NCBI RefSeq assembly: GCF_003966695.1
Contig: NZ_AP018827.1
Span: forward strand, 1,654,501-1,718,500
Length of the DNA stretch: 64,000 nucleotides
Source of the DNA: Asticcacaulis excentricus
GTDB taxonomy: Bacteria; Pseudomonadota; Alphaproteobacteria; Caulobacterales; Caulobacteraceae
Reading direction: 5' to 3'
In this document: positions 26,806-35,590 of the stretch, one piece after another
How the letters are laid out: each line of letters begins with the position of its first letter
Position numbering within the stretch: the stretch's first letter is position 1
Program-made: the position numbers and the translations under genes
The notes under the pieces: generated by a model
What the model saw: only the letters and a program-made list of their open reading frames with translations
Databases searched by the model: none
What the model was told of the DNA's origin: nothing

Positions 26806-26892
26806 AAGTGGCGGCGGCTGCATTACTAACCGTGACCTTGGCCCCTGTCTGTGCTAGGGTGAGGTCAACTTATCCACATATGGAGTAAAACC

Positions 26893-27318
26893 CTGTCTCG
26901 TCAGCTTGCGCAAGACGCGCATTCGGAACCCGCCGCCCCCCCGGCGGACATCGACCAAAGTACCGCCGATTTCGAGGAAACCTCGCTCGAAACCCTCATC
27001 CTGAACAAGCTGGATGATGATAAGGCGCAGGACATCGTGTGCATCGACCTGCGCGGCAAAAGCTCGGTGGCCGACACCCTGATCATCGCTTCGGGCCGTT
27101 CTCACCGCCACGTCGGCGCTCTGGCCGATCACGTCATGCGCGCGCTGAAAGACGCGGGCTTCGGCAAGGCGCGCGTCGAAGGTCTGCCGGCCTGCGACTG
27201 GGTGCTGCTCGATGCCGGCGACGTGGTGGTCCACCTGTTCCGCCCAGAAGTACGCAGCTTCTACAATATCGAAAAGATCTGGTCGGTATCGTCGAACCAC
27301 ACGGTCGATAGCCACTAA
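26893..27318 (+). CDS. rsfS: Ribosomal silencing factor RsfS, apparent CTG start
   Basis: Binds L14 and blocks subunit joining in starvation. The family core is clear: LETLILNKLDDDKAQDIVCI, DLRGKSSVADTLIIASGRS, then DWVLLDAGDVVVHLFRPEVR and FYNIEKIW. The frame is open upstream to 26863 but has no ATG, GTG or TTG before GTG 27037, and starting at 27037 would delete the first helix and strand of the domain. CTG 26893 (L-S-R-Q-L-A-Q-D...) stands 7 bases after a perfect GGAG at 26882-26885, giving 141 aa. CTG initiation or a sequencing error are the alternatives. Confidence 0.85.
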   Translation: MSRQLAQDAHSEPAAPPADIDQSTADFEETSLETLILNKLDDDKAQDIVCIDLRGKSSVADTLIIASGRSHRHVGALADHVMRALKDAGFGKARVEGLPACDWVLLDAGDVVVHLFRPEVRSFYNIEKIWSVSSNHTVDSH

Positions 27319-27328
27319 CCTCTTTATA

Positions 27329-27350
27329 CCTCCCCAGCTTGCTGGGGAGG
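27329..27350. repeat. Family A palindromic repeat, minimal copy
   Basis: CCTCCCCAGC-TT-GCTGGGGAGG, a 22-base perfect palindrome preceded by TATA, 11 bases after the rsfS stop. It may act as a 3' hairpin for rsfS mRNA ahead of rlmH. Confidence 0.75.
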
Positions 27351-27406
27351 GTTTCGACTATCTGCGATTTTGGGGGCCTCGCGGCTCCCTTTTCATTTAG
27401 CGCTCC

Positions 27407-27898
27407 ATGAAACTTATCCTCGCCGCCGTCGGCAAGCTCGGCAACACCCCGGAAAATACCCTGACGCGCGACTATCTCAGCCGCGCCACCCTGAGCGGCC
27501 GTCCGCTGGGCCTGGGTCCGGCGGAACTGCTGGAGATCGAGCCGAAAAAGACCGCAAAGTCTCAGGACTCCGCGCTCAACAAGGCGCGGGAAGCCGAGGC
27601 CATTCGTGCGGCCTTGGGCGACGGCGTGTGCCTGATCACCTGCGACGAACGCGGCGAGCTTCTGACCTCGCGTCAGATTGCCCAGCGCGTCGATAAGCTG
27701 AAAGATTCCGGGGAGCGCAAGTTGGCCTTTCTGATCGGCGGGGCCGACGGGCTCGATGCCGAACTGGTTAAATCGGCGCGCTTTTCGCTGGCCTTCGGGC
27801 CGCAGACCTGGCCGCACGCCTTGGTGCGGCTGATGCTGGCCGAGCAGATGTACCGGGCGACGACGATCCTCGCCGGATCACCGTACCATAGAGATTAA
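27407..27898 (+). CDS. rlmH: 23S rRNA pseudouridine-1915 N3-methyltransferase
   Basis: SPOUT-class methyltransferase acting on the 70S ribosome. 163 aa; the C-terminal trefoil knot shows FLIGGADGL near residues 107-115 and FGPQTWPHALVRLMLAEQMYRA, ending SPYHRD, the conserved RlmH end. The N-terminus MKLILAAVGKL is typical. The last four bases overlap the convergent gene at 27895. Confidence 0.96.
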   Translation: MKLILAAVGKLGNTPENTLTRDYLSRATLSGRPLGLGPAELLEIEPKKTAKSQDSALNKAREAEAIRAALGDGVCLITCDERGELLTSRQIAQRVDKLKDSGERKLAFLIGGADGLDAELVKSARFSLAFGPQTWPHALVRLMLAEQMYRATTILAGSPYHRD

Positions 27899-28683
27899 AA
27901 TAGCTTTTCTGGCCGCTTCTGAAGCGTGCAATAGCCTTCTTCGTACGCCCCCGGCCCTTCCTTGATCAGGGTCGAGCCCCCCAGCGGCAGCTTGCCGTCG
28001 GTGCGTCGCGCCAGATAGGCCCCCGTATGACGATCCAGCGTCACGCGCAACTGCGCGCCGCGTTTGGTGCGCGCATTATAGAGGTCGTAATAGTTGGCGC
28101 TGATCGTCACGCGGCAATCGAGCGTTTCGCAGGCCGTGTCCTTCAGCAGGCTCTGATGACGCGGATCGGCCATCACCATTTTGAAGCGCGCCGTATTTTC
28201 CGGAAAAACGTCGGACAGCGCCACTTCCAGATGGAATTGCCCTTTCGAGATCAGCCCCTTGGGGCCAACGACCTGGGTTTCGCACCTCAGATCGTGGGTG
28301 ACGCTGGGGCTCAGTGGCAGGGCCTCAGGCGGTTCGGCGGGCTCAGGCACCGGGGCCACCGCGATCACCGGCGGTGGCGGGGGCGGCGGAGGCGGCACGG
28401 CGTGCGTCACCGGAGCGACTGGCATCGCCACAGGCGCAGGATGGGCGTCGGTTTTGGCCACCGGGGCCCCCTGTAACTGCGCATAGGGGATCGGCCCCTC
28501 CGGCAGTTTGGGCGCAGGCGCGACGGCCTTGGGCTTGGGTTTCGGCTTGGGGCGTGGCTTGGGCTTGGGCCTTGGCGCGCTCTCGTCCCCCACCGGTCCC
28601 GACGCGCCCTCGCCATCGGGCGGCTCGGCATAAGCGGCGCTGCTCAGCAGCGCACAGGTGAGGAGGAGGGCGAGGCGTTTCAT
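27895..28683 (-). CDS. Secreted Pro/Lys-rich protein of unknown function
   Basis: 262 aa with a Sec signal peptide (MKRLALLLTCALLSSAAYA, cleavage after residue 19). It then has a P-K repeat tract (PKPKPRPKPKPKPK, about 38-52), a nine-proline run near 95-103, and a C-terminal domain (about 130-262) with four cysteines (LRCETQ, DTACETLDCRV, GYCTLQ). The Pro/Lys tract resembles TonB-type spacers that cross the periplasm or bind peptidoglycan. No known family recognised. It is one base from the HPr gene on the same strand, probably one mRNA. Confidence 0.72.
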   Translation of the reverse strand: MKRLALLLTCALLSSAAYAEPPDGEGASGPVGDESAPRPKPKPRPKPKPKPKAVAPAPKLPEGPIPYAQLQGAPVAKTDAHPAPVAMPVAPVTHAVPPPPPPPPPVIAVAPVPEPAEPPEALPLSPSVTHDLRCETQVVGPKGLISKGQFHLEVALSDVFPENTARFKMVMADPRHQSLLKDTACETLDCRVTISANYYDLYNARTKRGAQLRVTLDRHTGAYLARRTDGKLPLGGSTLIKEGPGAYEEGYCTLQKRPEKLF

Positions 28684-28684
28684 G

Positions 28685-28969
28685 TCAGGACTCTTCCCCG
28701 AAGCGGTCGGACACCAGCGCCACCAGCGCCTGGACGGCGGCCTGTGCCTGTTCGCCCTCGGCCTCGATGTCGATAAAGGTACCTTTGGACGCCGCCAGCA
28801 TCAGCAGGCCCATGATCGACTGCGCATCGACGCGCGACTCGTCTTTGAGCACGTAAATCTGTGCGTCGAACTGTGCCGCGGTCTTGACGAACTTGGCAGA
28901 GGCGCGGGCGTGCAGCCCCTTGTCGTTGACGATTTCGACGCGCGCCGTGATGGGAGTGGTGTCGCTCAT
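28685..28969 (-). CDS. HPr-family phosphocarrier protein
   Basis: 94 aa. The phospho-accepting His is H20 in DKGLHARASAKFVK, and Ser51 sits in the regulatory-site context DAQSIMGLLML. Alphaproteobacterial HPr usually belongs to the nitrogen-type PTS relay (EI-Ntr, HPr, EIIA) that regulates rather than transports sugars. The usual neighbours (EIIA-Man, hprK) are not here. Start ATG 28969. Confidence 0.92.
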   Translation of the reverse strand: MSDTTPITARVEIVNDKGLHARASAKFVKTAAQFDAQIYVLKDESRVDAQSIMGLLMLAASKGTFIDIEAEGEQAQAAVQALVALVSDRFGEES

Positions 28970-29225
28970 GGGGCCCTGTACCGGTAGTGCGGCGATTTTT
29001 ACCGCCTCTGTCTTAGCGGGGCGTTAACACCTGTTTACCCTAAGCGCAAATCCCTCTGGTGCCCTGACTTTGAAACACGTATGCGCCCGATACCGCCCTT
29101 TGTCGAATTTCAGATTCAGCCGGACGCTATAAGAAATCTTCGCTCAAGCGCTCAAAAATCCACCCTCCAACCCACAGGGGGAGTATAAGGAGCGGCAAAC
29201 CACGCCTGCTTTTCGGAAACCCTTT

Positions 29226-29684
29226 TTGCCCATCACCCTCTATATCGATGCCGATGCCTGTCCGGTGAAGGACGAAACCTACAAGGTCGCCGGGCGCTAT
29301 GGGCTGCGCACCGTCGTGGTGTCGAACAGCTTTATCCAGATCCCCAAATCGCCCCTGATCGAACGTATGATCGTCGATGCCGGTCCGGACATTGCCGACG
29401 ACTGGATCGCGGATCAGGCGACCGCGCACGACGTGGTCATCACCAACGATATTCCGTTGGCCGGACGGGTGCTGGCCAAACAGGCCTATGCCATTGCCCC
29501 CAATGGTCGCGCCTTTACGCCCGATTCCATCGGCGCTGCCCTGTCGCAGCGGGCCCTGATGGAGCATATCCGCTCGACTGGTGAAATCACCGGCGGGCCG
29601 TCGCCCTTTTCCGCCGCCAACCGCTCGCAGTTTCTGCAAACCCTCGATCAGGTGGTGGTCAAGGCGCGCCGCCTGAAACCCTGA
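29226..29684 (+). CDS. YaiI/YqxD (DUF188)-family protein
   Basis: 152 aa; ITLYIDADACPVKDETYKVA at the N-terminus and DDWIADQATAHDVVITNDIPLAGR are diagnostic of the YaiI/YqxD family, a PIN-like fold with conserved acidic residues and probable nuclease or RNA-related function that is still not defined. The start is TTG 29226: no ATG or GTG is available in frame and the residues after it align with family N-termini. Weak ribosome site. Single gene. Confidence 0.88.
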   Translation: MPITLYIDADACPVKDETYKVAGRYGLRTVVVSNSFIQIPKSPLIERMIVDAGPDIADDWIADQATAHDVVITNDIPLAGRVLAKQAYAIAPNGRAFTPDSIGAALSQRALMEHIRSTGEITGGPSPFSAANRSQFLQTLDQVVVKARRLKP

Positions 29685-29773
29685 GCGACCGGTCTGAGAT
29701 CAAGCTCTTGACCCAACAGTAAAAAATGCGCAGCCTGCTCTCGGTTTCTACACGTTTCCAAGGGAGGGGGAAC

Positions 29774-30340
29774 ATGGCCTCATCAATCGAGTCATTCGGT
29801 GTCGTCGGTTATCTGTTTTATGCCTTCATAGCTTTTGGTATGCTGTTCTGGTTATCCTCTCTTCGAGGCGTGATATTTGGACCGATAGGCTCCAAGCCGG
29901 TTGATCGCCGTTTTTATCTGCTTTTTTTCGTCGCTACGACTGGATGGCTCGGGACCTTTGTTGCTTTTCTCGGCGAAGCTACATCGGAATCCGGTAATGT
30001 CCCCTCACATCTTTTCTTGACCTGCTGGGCCATCCTGGCCGTCGGCATCGGATTGGTGTTCAGCTTGCGATGGGAGATGCTCAATGCGCATATGCGCTAC
30101 GAAGCCGAACACGGTTTTCCTCTTTGGCGTCCTCTGGCGAAGCTACAGTGGGCCATTTGGGAGCGTCAGCAGGCAGCGACGATCAAAGGCTTTCCACGCC
30201 TCGTTGGCGGTCTGTTCGCACTGATCGGCACGTGTATTCTTGGCTATGTGCTGCTCAATCACGAAACGACCTTCCCCGCACTGGCGCGGGAGTGGGCAGG
30301 GAGCTTCACCGCCGTCCGCACCCTGATAGGATTGTCCTGA
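29774..30340 (+). CDS. Integral membrane protein of unknown function
   Basis: 188 aa from ATG 29774, with AGGGAGGGGG just upstream. Four hydrophobic segments: about 9-31 (VVGYLFYAFIAFGMLFWLS), 48-70 (FYLLFFVATTGWLGTFVAF), 83-103 (LFLTCWAILAVGIGLVFSL) and 145-165 (RLVGGLFALIGTCILGYVLL), with a charged cytoplasm-type loop between the last two. I do not recognise the family. Its codon use is visibly less GC-biased than its neighbours, which may mean a later acquisition. Confidence 0.65.
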   Translation: MASSIESFGVVGYLFYAFIAFGMLFWLSSLRGVIFGPIGSKPVDRRFYLLFFVATTGWLGTFVAFLGEATSESGNVPSHLFLTCWAILAVGIGLVFSLRWEMLNAHMRYEAEHGFPLWRPLAKLQWAIWERQQAATIKGFPRLVGGLFALIGTCILGYVLLNHETTFPALAREWAGSFTAVRTLIGLS

Positions 30341-30443
30341 AGCCTTAGCCAAAAGGGATACACGGTTTCATCCTCAACCGCTCTTGACGAATGGTTAAAA
30401 CAGGCGTCACCCTCCGTCCGGTTTTTCCTTCAGGAGGGTATGG

Positions 30444-32342
30444 ATGATGCGGCGTCTTCTGGTTTCCGTAGCAGGTCCGGCGCTGGTGGCCGGCGTGGTG
30501 TTATCAGGCTGTGCGACGGTGCCCGCCGCGGCCCCGATTGCCGACACCCCCAAAACCGAAGCGCCAAAGGCTCCGGCCCTGACCGAGACTCCCGCCCCGG
30601 CCTCCGCCGCCGCGCCGACCGCTGCCGAGGCCAAGGCCTATGTCGAAGAGGCGGAACAGAAGCTGGGTGACCTTGGTGAGTACGCCGCCCGCGTGCAGTG
30701 GGTGCGCGCCACCTACATCACCCACGACACCATGTGGCTGGAATCGAAAGCCAATGCGCAACTGACCGAAGAGGGCGTCAAATACGCCATGGGGGCGGCG
30801 AAGTTCAACGACGTGGCCGTCGATGAGGTCACGCGGCGCAAGTTGAACCTGTTGCGCCTGTCTCTGGTTCTGCCCGCTGCTGACCGTCCGGGGGCCGCCG
30901 ATGAGATGGCCAAGCTCTCAACCTCGCTCGATTCCACCTACGCCACAGGCAAGTTCAGCTATAAGGGCAAGGTCTATACGCTGGACGACGCCTCGAACGT
31001 GATGGCCGAATCCCGCGACCCGGCCACCCTGCGCGCCATGTTCGAAGGCTGGCGCACCGTGTCTGTGCCGATGAAGGGCGACTATACGCGCCTCGCCGAA
31101 CTGGCCAATGAAGGGGCGAAGGGGCTGGGCTTTGCCGACACGGGAGCCCTGTGGCGCTCCGGCTACGACATGCCGCCCGATGCCTTTGCGGCCGATACCG
31201 ACCGCCTGTGGGGGCAGGTTGAGCCCTTCTACAAGAACCTGCACTGCTATGTGCGCAGCCGCCTCAATGAGAAGTACGGCGACGCGGTGCAGCCGAAATC
31301 CGGCCCCATCCGTGCCGACCTGCTCGGCAATATGTGGGCGCAGGACTGGGCCAACATCTATGACATCGTGGCCCCCAAGGGCATGAAGGGCTCGTCCTAT
31401 TCGCTGGACAAGCTGCTGGTGCAAAAGAAGTACACGCCGGAAAAGATGGTGAAGACCGGCGAAGGCTTCTACACCTCGATCGGCCTGCCGCCCCTGCCCC
31501 AGACCTTCTGGGAGCGCTCGCAGATCACCCGTCCGAAAGACCGCGAAGTCGTCTGCCACGCCTCGGCCTGGGACCTCGATAACCGCGACGATATCCGCAT
31601 CAAGATGTGTACGCAGGTCAATGCGGAGGACTTCTATACGGTCCACCACGAACTGGGGCACAACTATTATCAGCGCGCCTATAAGGATCAGCCCTTCCTG
31701 TTCAAGAACGGTGCCAATGACGGCTTCCATGAGGCCATCGGTGACTTTATCGGCCTGTCGTCGGTGACGCCGGTCTATCTCAATCAGATCGGCCTTCTGG
31801 ACAAGGTGCCGGGGGAGGAAGAGGACATCCCCTACCTGCTGAAAATGGCCCTGCAAAAGGTGGCCTTCCTGCCGTTCGGCCTGATGGTCGATCGCTGGCG
31901 CTGGGAAGTCTATTCCGGCAAGATCACCCCGGCGCAGTATAATACGCGCTGGTGGGAGCTGGTGCAGCAGTATCAGGGCCTTGTGCCGCCGGGTGTGCGT
32001 CCGACCGACGCCTTCGATCCGGGGGCCAAGTATCACGTGCCGGGCAATGTGCCCTATACGCGCTACTTCCTGGCCCACATCTATCAGTTCCAGTTCCAGC
32101 AGGCCGCCTGCGACCAGATCGGCTGGAAAGGCCCGCTGCACCGCTGCTCGATCTATGGCCATAAGGAGGTCGGCCAGAAGCTGAACGCCATGCTGGAAAT
32201 GGGTCAGTCGAAGCCGTGGCCCGAAGCCATGGCGGCCTTTACGGGTCAGCGCGAAGGCGATGCTTCGGCCGTGGCGGCCTATTTCAAGCCGCTCAATGAG
32301 TGGCTGATCAAGCAAAACGCCGGGCAAAACTGCGGGTGGTAA
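30444..32342 (+). CDS. M2-family peptidyl-dipeptidase (ACE-like), lipoprotein
   Basis: Zinc dipeptidyl carboxypeptidase of the angiotensin-converting-enzyme family. 632 aa; the signal ends in a lipobox (VVLSGCA, Cys about 23), so it is lipid-anchored in the envelope, followed by an Ala/Pro-rich linker to about residue 58. The zinc site is HELGH at 402-406 with the third ligand Glu430 in HEAIGD, the gluzincin spacing. The C-terminal FTGQREGDASAVAAYFKPLNEWL matches bacterial M2 enzymes. The ribosome site GGAGGG precedes tandem ATGs at 30444 and 30447. It probably recycles dipeptides in the periplasm. Confidence 0.94.
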   Translation: MMRRLLVSVAGPALVAGVVLSGCATVPAAAPIADTPKTEAPKAPALTETPAPASAAAPTAAEAKAYVEEAEQKLGDLGEYAARVQWVRATYITHDTMWLESKANAQLTEEGVKYAMGAAKFNDVAVDEVTRRKLNLLRLSLVLPAADRPGAADEMAKLSTSLDSTYATGKFSYKGKVYTLDDASNVMAESRDPATLRAMFEGWRTVSVPMKGDYTRLAELANEGAKGLGFADTGALWRSGYDMPPDAFAADTDRLWGQVEPFYKNLHCYVRSRLNEKYGDAVQPKSGPIRADLLGNMWAQDWANIYDIVAPKGMKGSSYSLDKLLVQKKYTPEKMVKTGEGFYTSIGLPPLPQTFWERSQITRPKDREVVCHASAWDLDNRDDIRIKMCTQVNAEDFYTVHHELGHNYYQRAYKDQPFLFKNGANDGFHEAIGDFIGLSSVTPVYLNQIGLLDKVPGEEEDIPYLLKMALQKVAFLPFGLMVDRWRWEVYSGKITPAQYNTRWWELVQQYQGLVPPGVRPTDAFDPGAKYHVPGNVPYTRYFLAHIYQFQFQQAACDQIGWKGPLHRCSIYGHKEVGQKLNAMLEMGQSKPWPEAMAAFTGQREGDASAVAAYFKPLNEWLIKQNAGQNCGW

Positions 32343-32345
32343 GAT

Positions 32346-32381
32346 ACCCTCCTCCCTGTGCCGAGGCATGGGGAGGAGGGC
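32346..32381. terminator. Terminator-like hairpin between convergent genes (family A-like)
   Basis: ACCCTCCTCCC (32346-32356) pairs with GGGGAGGAGGG (32370-32380) across TGTGCCGAGGCAT, which itself contains TGCC/GGCA, then CTTTC. It lies between the convergent ends of the M2 peptidase and the oxygenase. Confidence 0.65.
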
Positions 32382-32387
32382 TTTCGG

Positions 32388-33389
32388 CTACGCCAGCTTG
32401 ATTTCCCGCAGGCGTTGCTGGAGGAAGTCGTGGGCCGTGATCGACTGACCGGCATACTGGTCCGGGCGGTCTTCGGAGATGCAGCCAGGCAGGGTCTCGA
32501 TCAGGTAGGGGCTCTCAAAGTGCAGGAAGAAGGGCATCGAATAGCGTGAGAAGCCCTTGCGCGCTTCGGCCGGATTGACCACGCGGTGGATGGTCGAAGG
32601 CAGGACGTGGTTGGTCAGGCGCGACAGCATGTCGCCGATATTGATGACGATGGCCCCCGGCGGCGGCGTGATGGGCAGCCACGAGCCGTCACGATCCAGC
32701 AGTTGCAGACCGGGTTCTTCGGCTCCCATCAGCAGGGTAATGGCGTTGATGTCGCCGTGCGCCCCGGCGCGCACCGACGCGCCCGCCTCGGTCACCGGCG
32801 GATAGTGCAGCATCCGCAGGATGGAATTACCGTACTTCACCTTGTCATCGAAGAAGTCCGGCGCGAGTTTGAGGTGGATGGCGATGGCCTTCAGCACCTT
32901 TTTGCCCAGCCCGTCCATCTCCGCATACAGCGTCTGGAAGGTCGGCTTGAACTCTGGCACTTCGGCGGGCCACACATTGTCGGCCATATGGTCGCGATAG
33001 GGGTGATCGGCCGGCAGGTCACGCCCGACGTGCCAGAATTCCTTCAGGTCATGCGCCTTATAGCCCTTGGCCGTTTCGATGCCAAAGGCGGTATAGCCGC
33101 GCTGACCGCCGCCGCTGCGGCCATCATATTGCAACTTGGTTTCGACCGGCAGATCGAAGAAGTCTTTGGTCAGGGCATAGGCCTTATCGACCAGCCCCTT
33201 GTCGAGACCCGCGCCGTTCGGCTCAAACAGGCCCGACAACACCGCAAAGCCATAACGTTCAAACGACGCGCCCAGCTTGTGCGCAAAGGCGTCCACATCG
33301 CTGTCGTACAATGACAGCGGCACGGGCTCGATAGACGGCGCGGTGGACAGGGGGGCGGAATCGTAAAGCGCGGTGGGCGACGACATCAT
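32388..33389 (-). CDS. 2-oxoglutarate/Fe(II)-dependent oxygenase (isopenicillin N synthase family)
   Basis: 333 aa. The N-terminal DIOX_N-like part (DAFAHKLGASFERYGFAVLS) is followed by the double-stranded beta-helix with iron ligands H211, D213 (AHGDINAITLL) and H268 (TIHRV), plus the 2-oxoglutarate-binding pair R282-x-S284 (RYSMPFF). The IPNS-type family covers many hydroxylations; no neighbour points to a substrate. Start ATG 33389 is doubled (MM). Confidence 0.88.
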   Translation of the reverse strand: MMSSPTALYDSAPLSTAPSIEPVPLSLYDSDVDAFAHKLGASFERYGFAVLSGLFEPNGAGLDKGLVDKAYALTKDFFDLPVETKLQYDGRSGGGQRGYTAFGIETAKGYKAHDLKEFWHVGRDLPADHPYRDHMADNVWPAEVPEFKPTFQTLYAEMDGLGKKVLKAIAIHLKLAPDFFDDKVKYGNSILRMLHYPPVTEAGASVRAGAHGDINAITLLMGAEEPGLQLLDRDGSWLPITPPPGAIVINIGDMLSRLTNHVLPSTIHRVVNPAEARKGFSRYSMPFFLHFESPYLIETLPGCISEDRPDQYAGQSITAHDFLQQRLREIKLA

Positions 33390-33629
33390 GCGGGAGGGCC
33401 TTTGGTCTTTGCAGGTGAAACGTTTAATATTTGCCCTTATGACGTTTGCGTGTCACCGACGCAAGCGGCCTGATGCCGCATCGGCGGGCGGGGACGCGGC
33501 GGCCATAACGAAGGCGCGCCCTTGTTATGCGAATAACTTTATCACAGTCGGCCTTTCATATACACTGTCAGGCGATTTTTCGATTGCGCCGGTCGCTCAG
33601 GTGTCGTTTTGATGCCGTGAAGCGATTCT

Positions 33630-35411
33630 TTGCGTAATCGTGGTGTTTATATCGGGTCCGGCGGCAAGGTGGGCAGGTCCATTCAGAGTATAGGTCGTGT
33701 TCTGGCGGCGGGGATAGTGGCCCTGACGGCGCTTGTCTGTGCGCCCGTTTCCGCTCAGATTCTGCCGCCGCCTCCGGCCGATGCCGAGCCGCTGGCCGCG
33801 ATTGACCCGGCCCTGCAACCCGTCAATTCGACCAAGGCCCTGAGCGCTTCGGAACAGTCGGTGGTGCGCGTTCTGGTCGTCTATCGCGGCTATGGCGGGG
33901 TGCCGCTCGATTCGGTCGGCATGGGGTCGGGCTTTGTCGTGGCACCGGGCTATATTGTCACCAACTACCACGTCATCGAAACGCCGCCCGAAGCCACCTC
34001 GGCTGAAATCTATATCGTGCCGCACAAGGGCACCGGTGCCGCCTATCAGCAGGTGACGCTGGTCAAGCCGTGGCTGGAGGGCGATCTGGCGCTGTTGCGC
34101 GCCGACGGGCTGAAAATCCCGCCACTCAAACTGTCTCTGGTGCCGCAGAAGAACCAGCGCATCGTGGCCATGGGCTATCCGGGCATTACCGACCGCCTGC
34201 TGAAGCGCGGCGGCACCGAGCTGCTGGAGCCCGCCGACGCCTATGTGACGCAAGGCTCCATCGCCCTGTTTGCCTCGACCAATCCGGACGGTTCGCGCGT
34301 CGATACCCTGTTCCACACGGCGCCGATCAACCCCGGCAATTCCGGTGGTCCTTTGATGGATGAATGCGGTCAGGTGGTGGGTGTCAACACCTGGTCGGCG
34401 GTATCCACCCTGTCGGAAACCGGCGATATGGACGTGCCGGCGGGGCAGTATGTGGCGACCCACGTGTCGGCGCTCTACACCTTCCTGCAATCGACCGGCG
34501 TGTCGGTGCAGACCACCTCTGAGCCCTGCTACGCCAAGTCGGAAGACGAAATCATCAAGGATGATGGCCTGTCACGCGCGCTGGCCGCCTATCGCGATGC
34601 GCAGGCCAAGCGTCTGGAGGAACAGCGCAAGGCCGAACAGATGAACGCCCTGATGGATCAGTTGCAACTGGGCGTTCTGGTCCTGTTGTCGGTGCTGGTC
34701 GTGGTGCTGATCGCGTTGATCATCCGCCGTCGCCATCCGCCGAAGCCGAAGACACCGCATACCGAGGCCGAGGCACCGCACGCCGACACGCATCCGCATA
34801 AGACCAAAACCGAAAAAGTACACCACAAGCACCCCTTCCCGTGGGGCTGGGTCGCGCTGGCCGTGTTTGTGGTGCTGATCGCCGCCGCCTTTGTCCTGCG
34901 CGAAAGCCCGGTGGTACAGAAGATGTCGCAAAAGGCCGAGGTCGATGCCGCCAAGGTCGGGCCGGTGCGCCTGACCTGCGATGTGGACCTCAAGGCCTCG
35001 CCCAAGCCGCTGGCCGGCGTCGGGCCGACGGATTTTGAATTTGATGCGGCCCATGCCTGCGTCAATGGCCGCACGCCTTACGAAGTGCAGGCCAATGGCA
35101 CCCTACTGCGCTTTACCGTGTCGGACTCCGACCCCACGGCGGCGCGGCTTGAGCTGTCGCGCGATGGCCTGACCTTCAAACGCAGCGACTATCGCCTGAC
35201 GCCCGAACAGCACCGCGACTATGTGGCTCAGCGGGCGGCTCTGGGGTCACTGCGCTGCGCATCCGGCAAGGATGCGGGGCAGGCCGAGGCGCTGAAGGAC
35301 AATATGCGCAAGGTGCGGCAACTGGCGCAATCCTTCCTCACCTTCGCACCGGAAACCGAAACCGTGTGGAAGTGCCGCAAGGCCCCGGACCCGACCGCGC
35401 CCAAGCCCTGA
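33630..35411 (+). CDS. Trypsin-like serine protease with two C-proximal membrane segments
   Basis: 593 aa if started at TTG 33630; GTG 33669 (580 aa) would place the signal peptide (IGRVLAAGIVALTALVCAPVSA) nearer the start. No in-frame ATG exists upstream. The catalytic triad is H114 (VTNYHVIE), D152 (EGDLALLR) and S238 (NPGNSGGPL). After a charged helix (about 320-345) come two hydrophobic segments (about 348-368 and 408-428) flanking a His/Lys/Pro-rich loop, then a 160-residue C-terminal domain with cysteines. There is no PDZ domain, so it is not DegP/DegS type. Substrate unknown. Confidence 0.83.
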   Translation: MRNRGVYIGSGGKVGRSIQSIGRVLAAGIVALTALVCAPVSAQILPPPPADAEPLAAIDPALQPVNSTKALSASEQSVVRVLVVYRGYGGVPLDSVGMGSGFVVAPGYIVTNYHVIETPPEATSAEIYIVPHKGTGAAYQQVTLVKPWLEGDLALLRADGLKIPPLKLSLVPQKNQRIVAMGYPGITDRLLKRGGTELLEPADAYVTQGSIALFASTNPDGSRVDTLFHTAPINPGNSGGPLMDECGQVVGVNTWSAVSTLSETGDMDVPAGQYVATHVSALYTFLQSTGVSVQTTSEPCYAKSEDEIIKDDGLSRALAAYRDAQAKRLEEQRKAEQMNALMDQLQLGVLVLLSVLVVVLIALIIRRRHPPKPKTPHTEAEAPHADTHPHKTKTEKVHHKHPFPWGWVALAVFVVLIAAAFVLRESPVVQKMSQKAEVDAAKVGPVRLTCDVDLKASPKPLAGVGPTDFEFDAAHACVNGRTPYEVQANGTLLRFTVSDSDPTAARLELSRDGLTFKRSDYRLTPEQHRDYVAQRAALGSLRCASGKDAGQAEALKDNMRKVRQLAQSFLTFAPETETVWKCRKAPDPTAPKP

Positions 35412-35590
35412 TCCACACCACCCTTACGGCTTTCTTACAGGCGCGCGCCTGAAATTTACCGGATTTGCGGTCAATCCTTATTTCCCGAATATTGGCTGTT
35501 TATGGGCTTCATCCTAGGTTCATCCGAAAGTGTTTAATGGGAAACAACGGCGCCTGTCGCCGCAACGCACAGCACACTGGAGAGACAACT

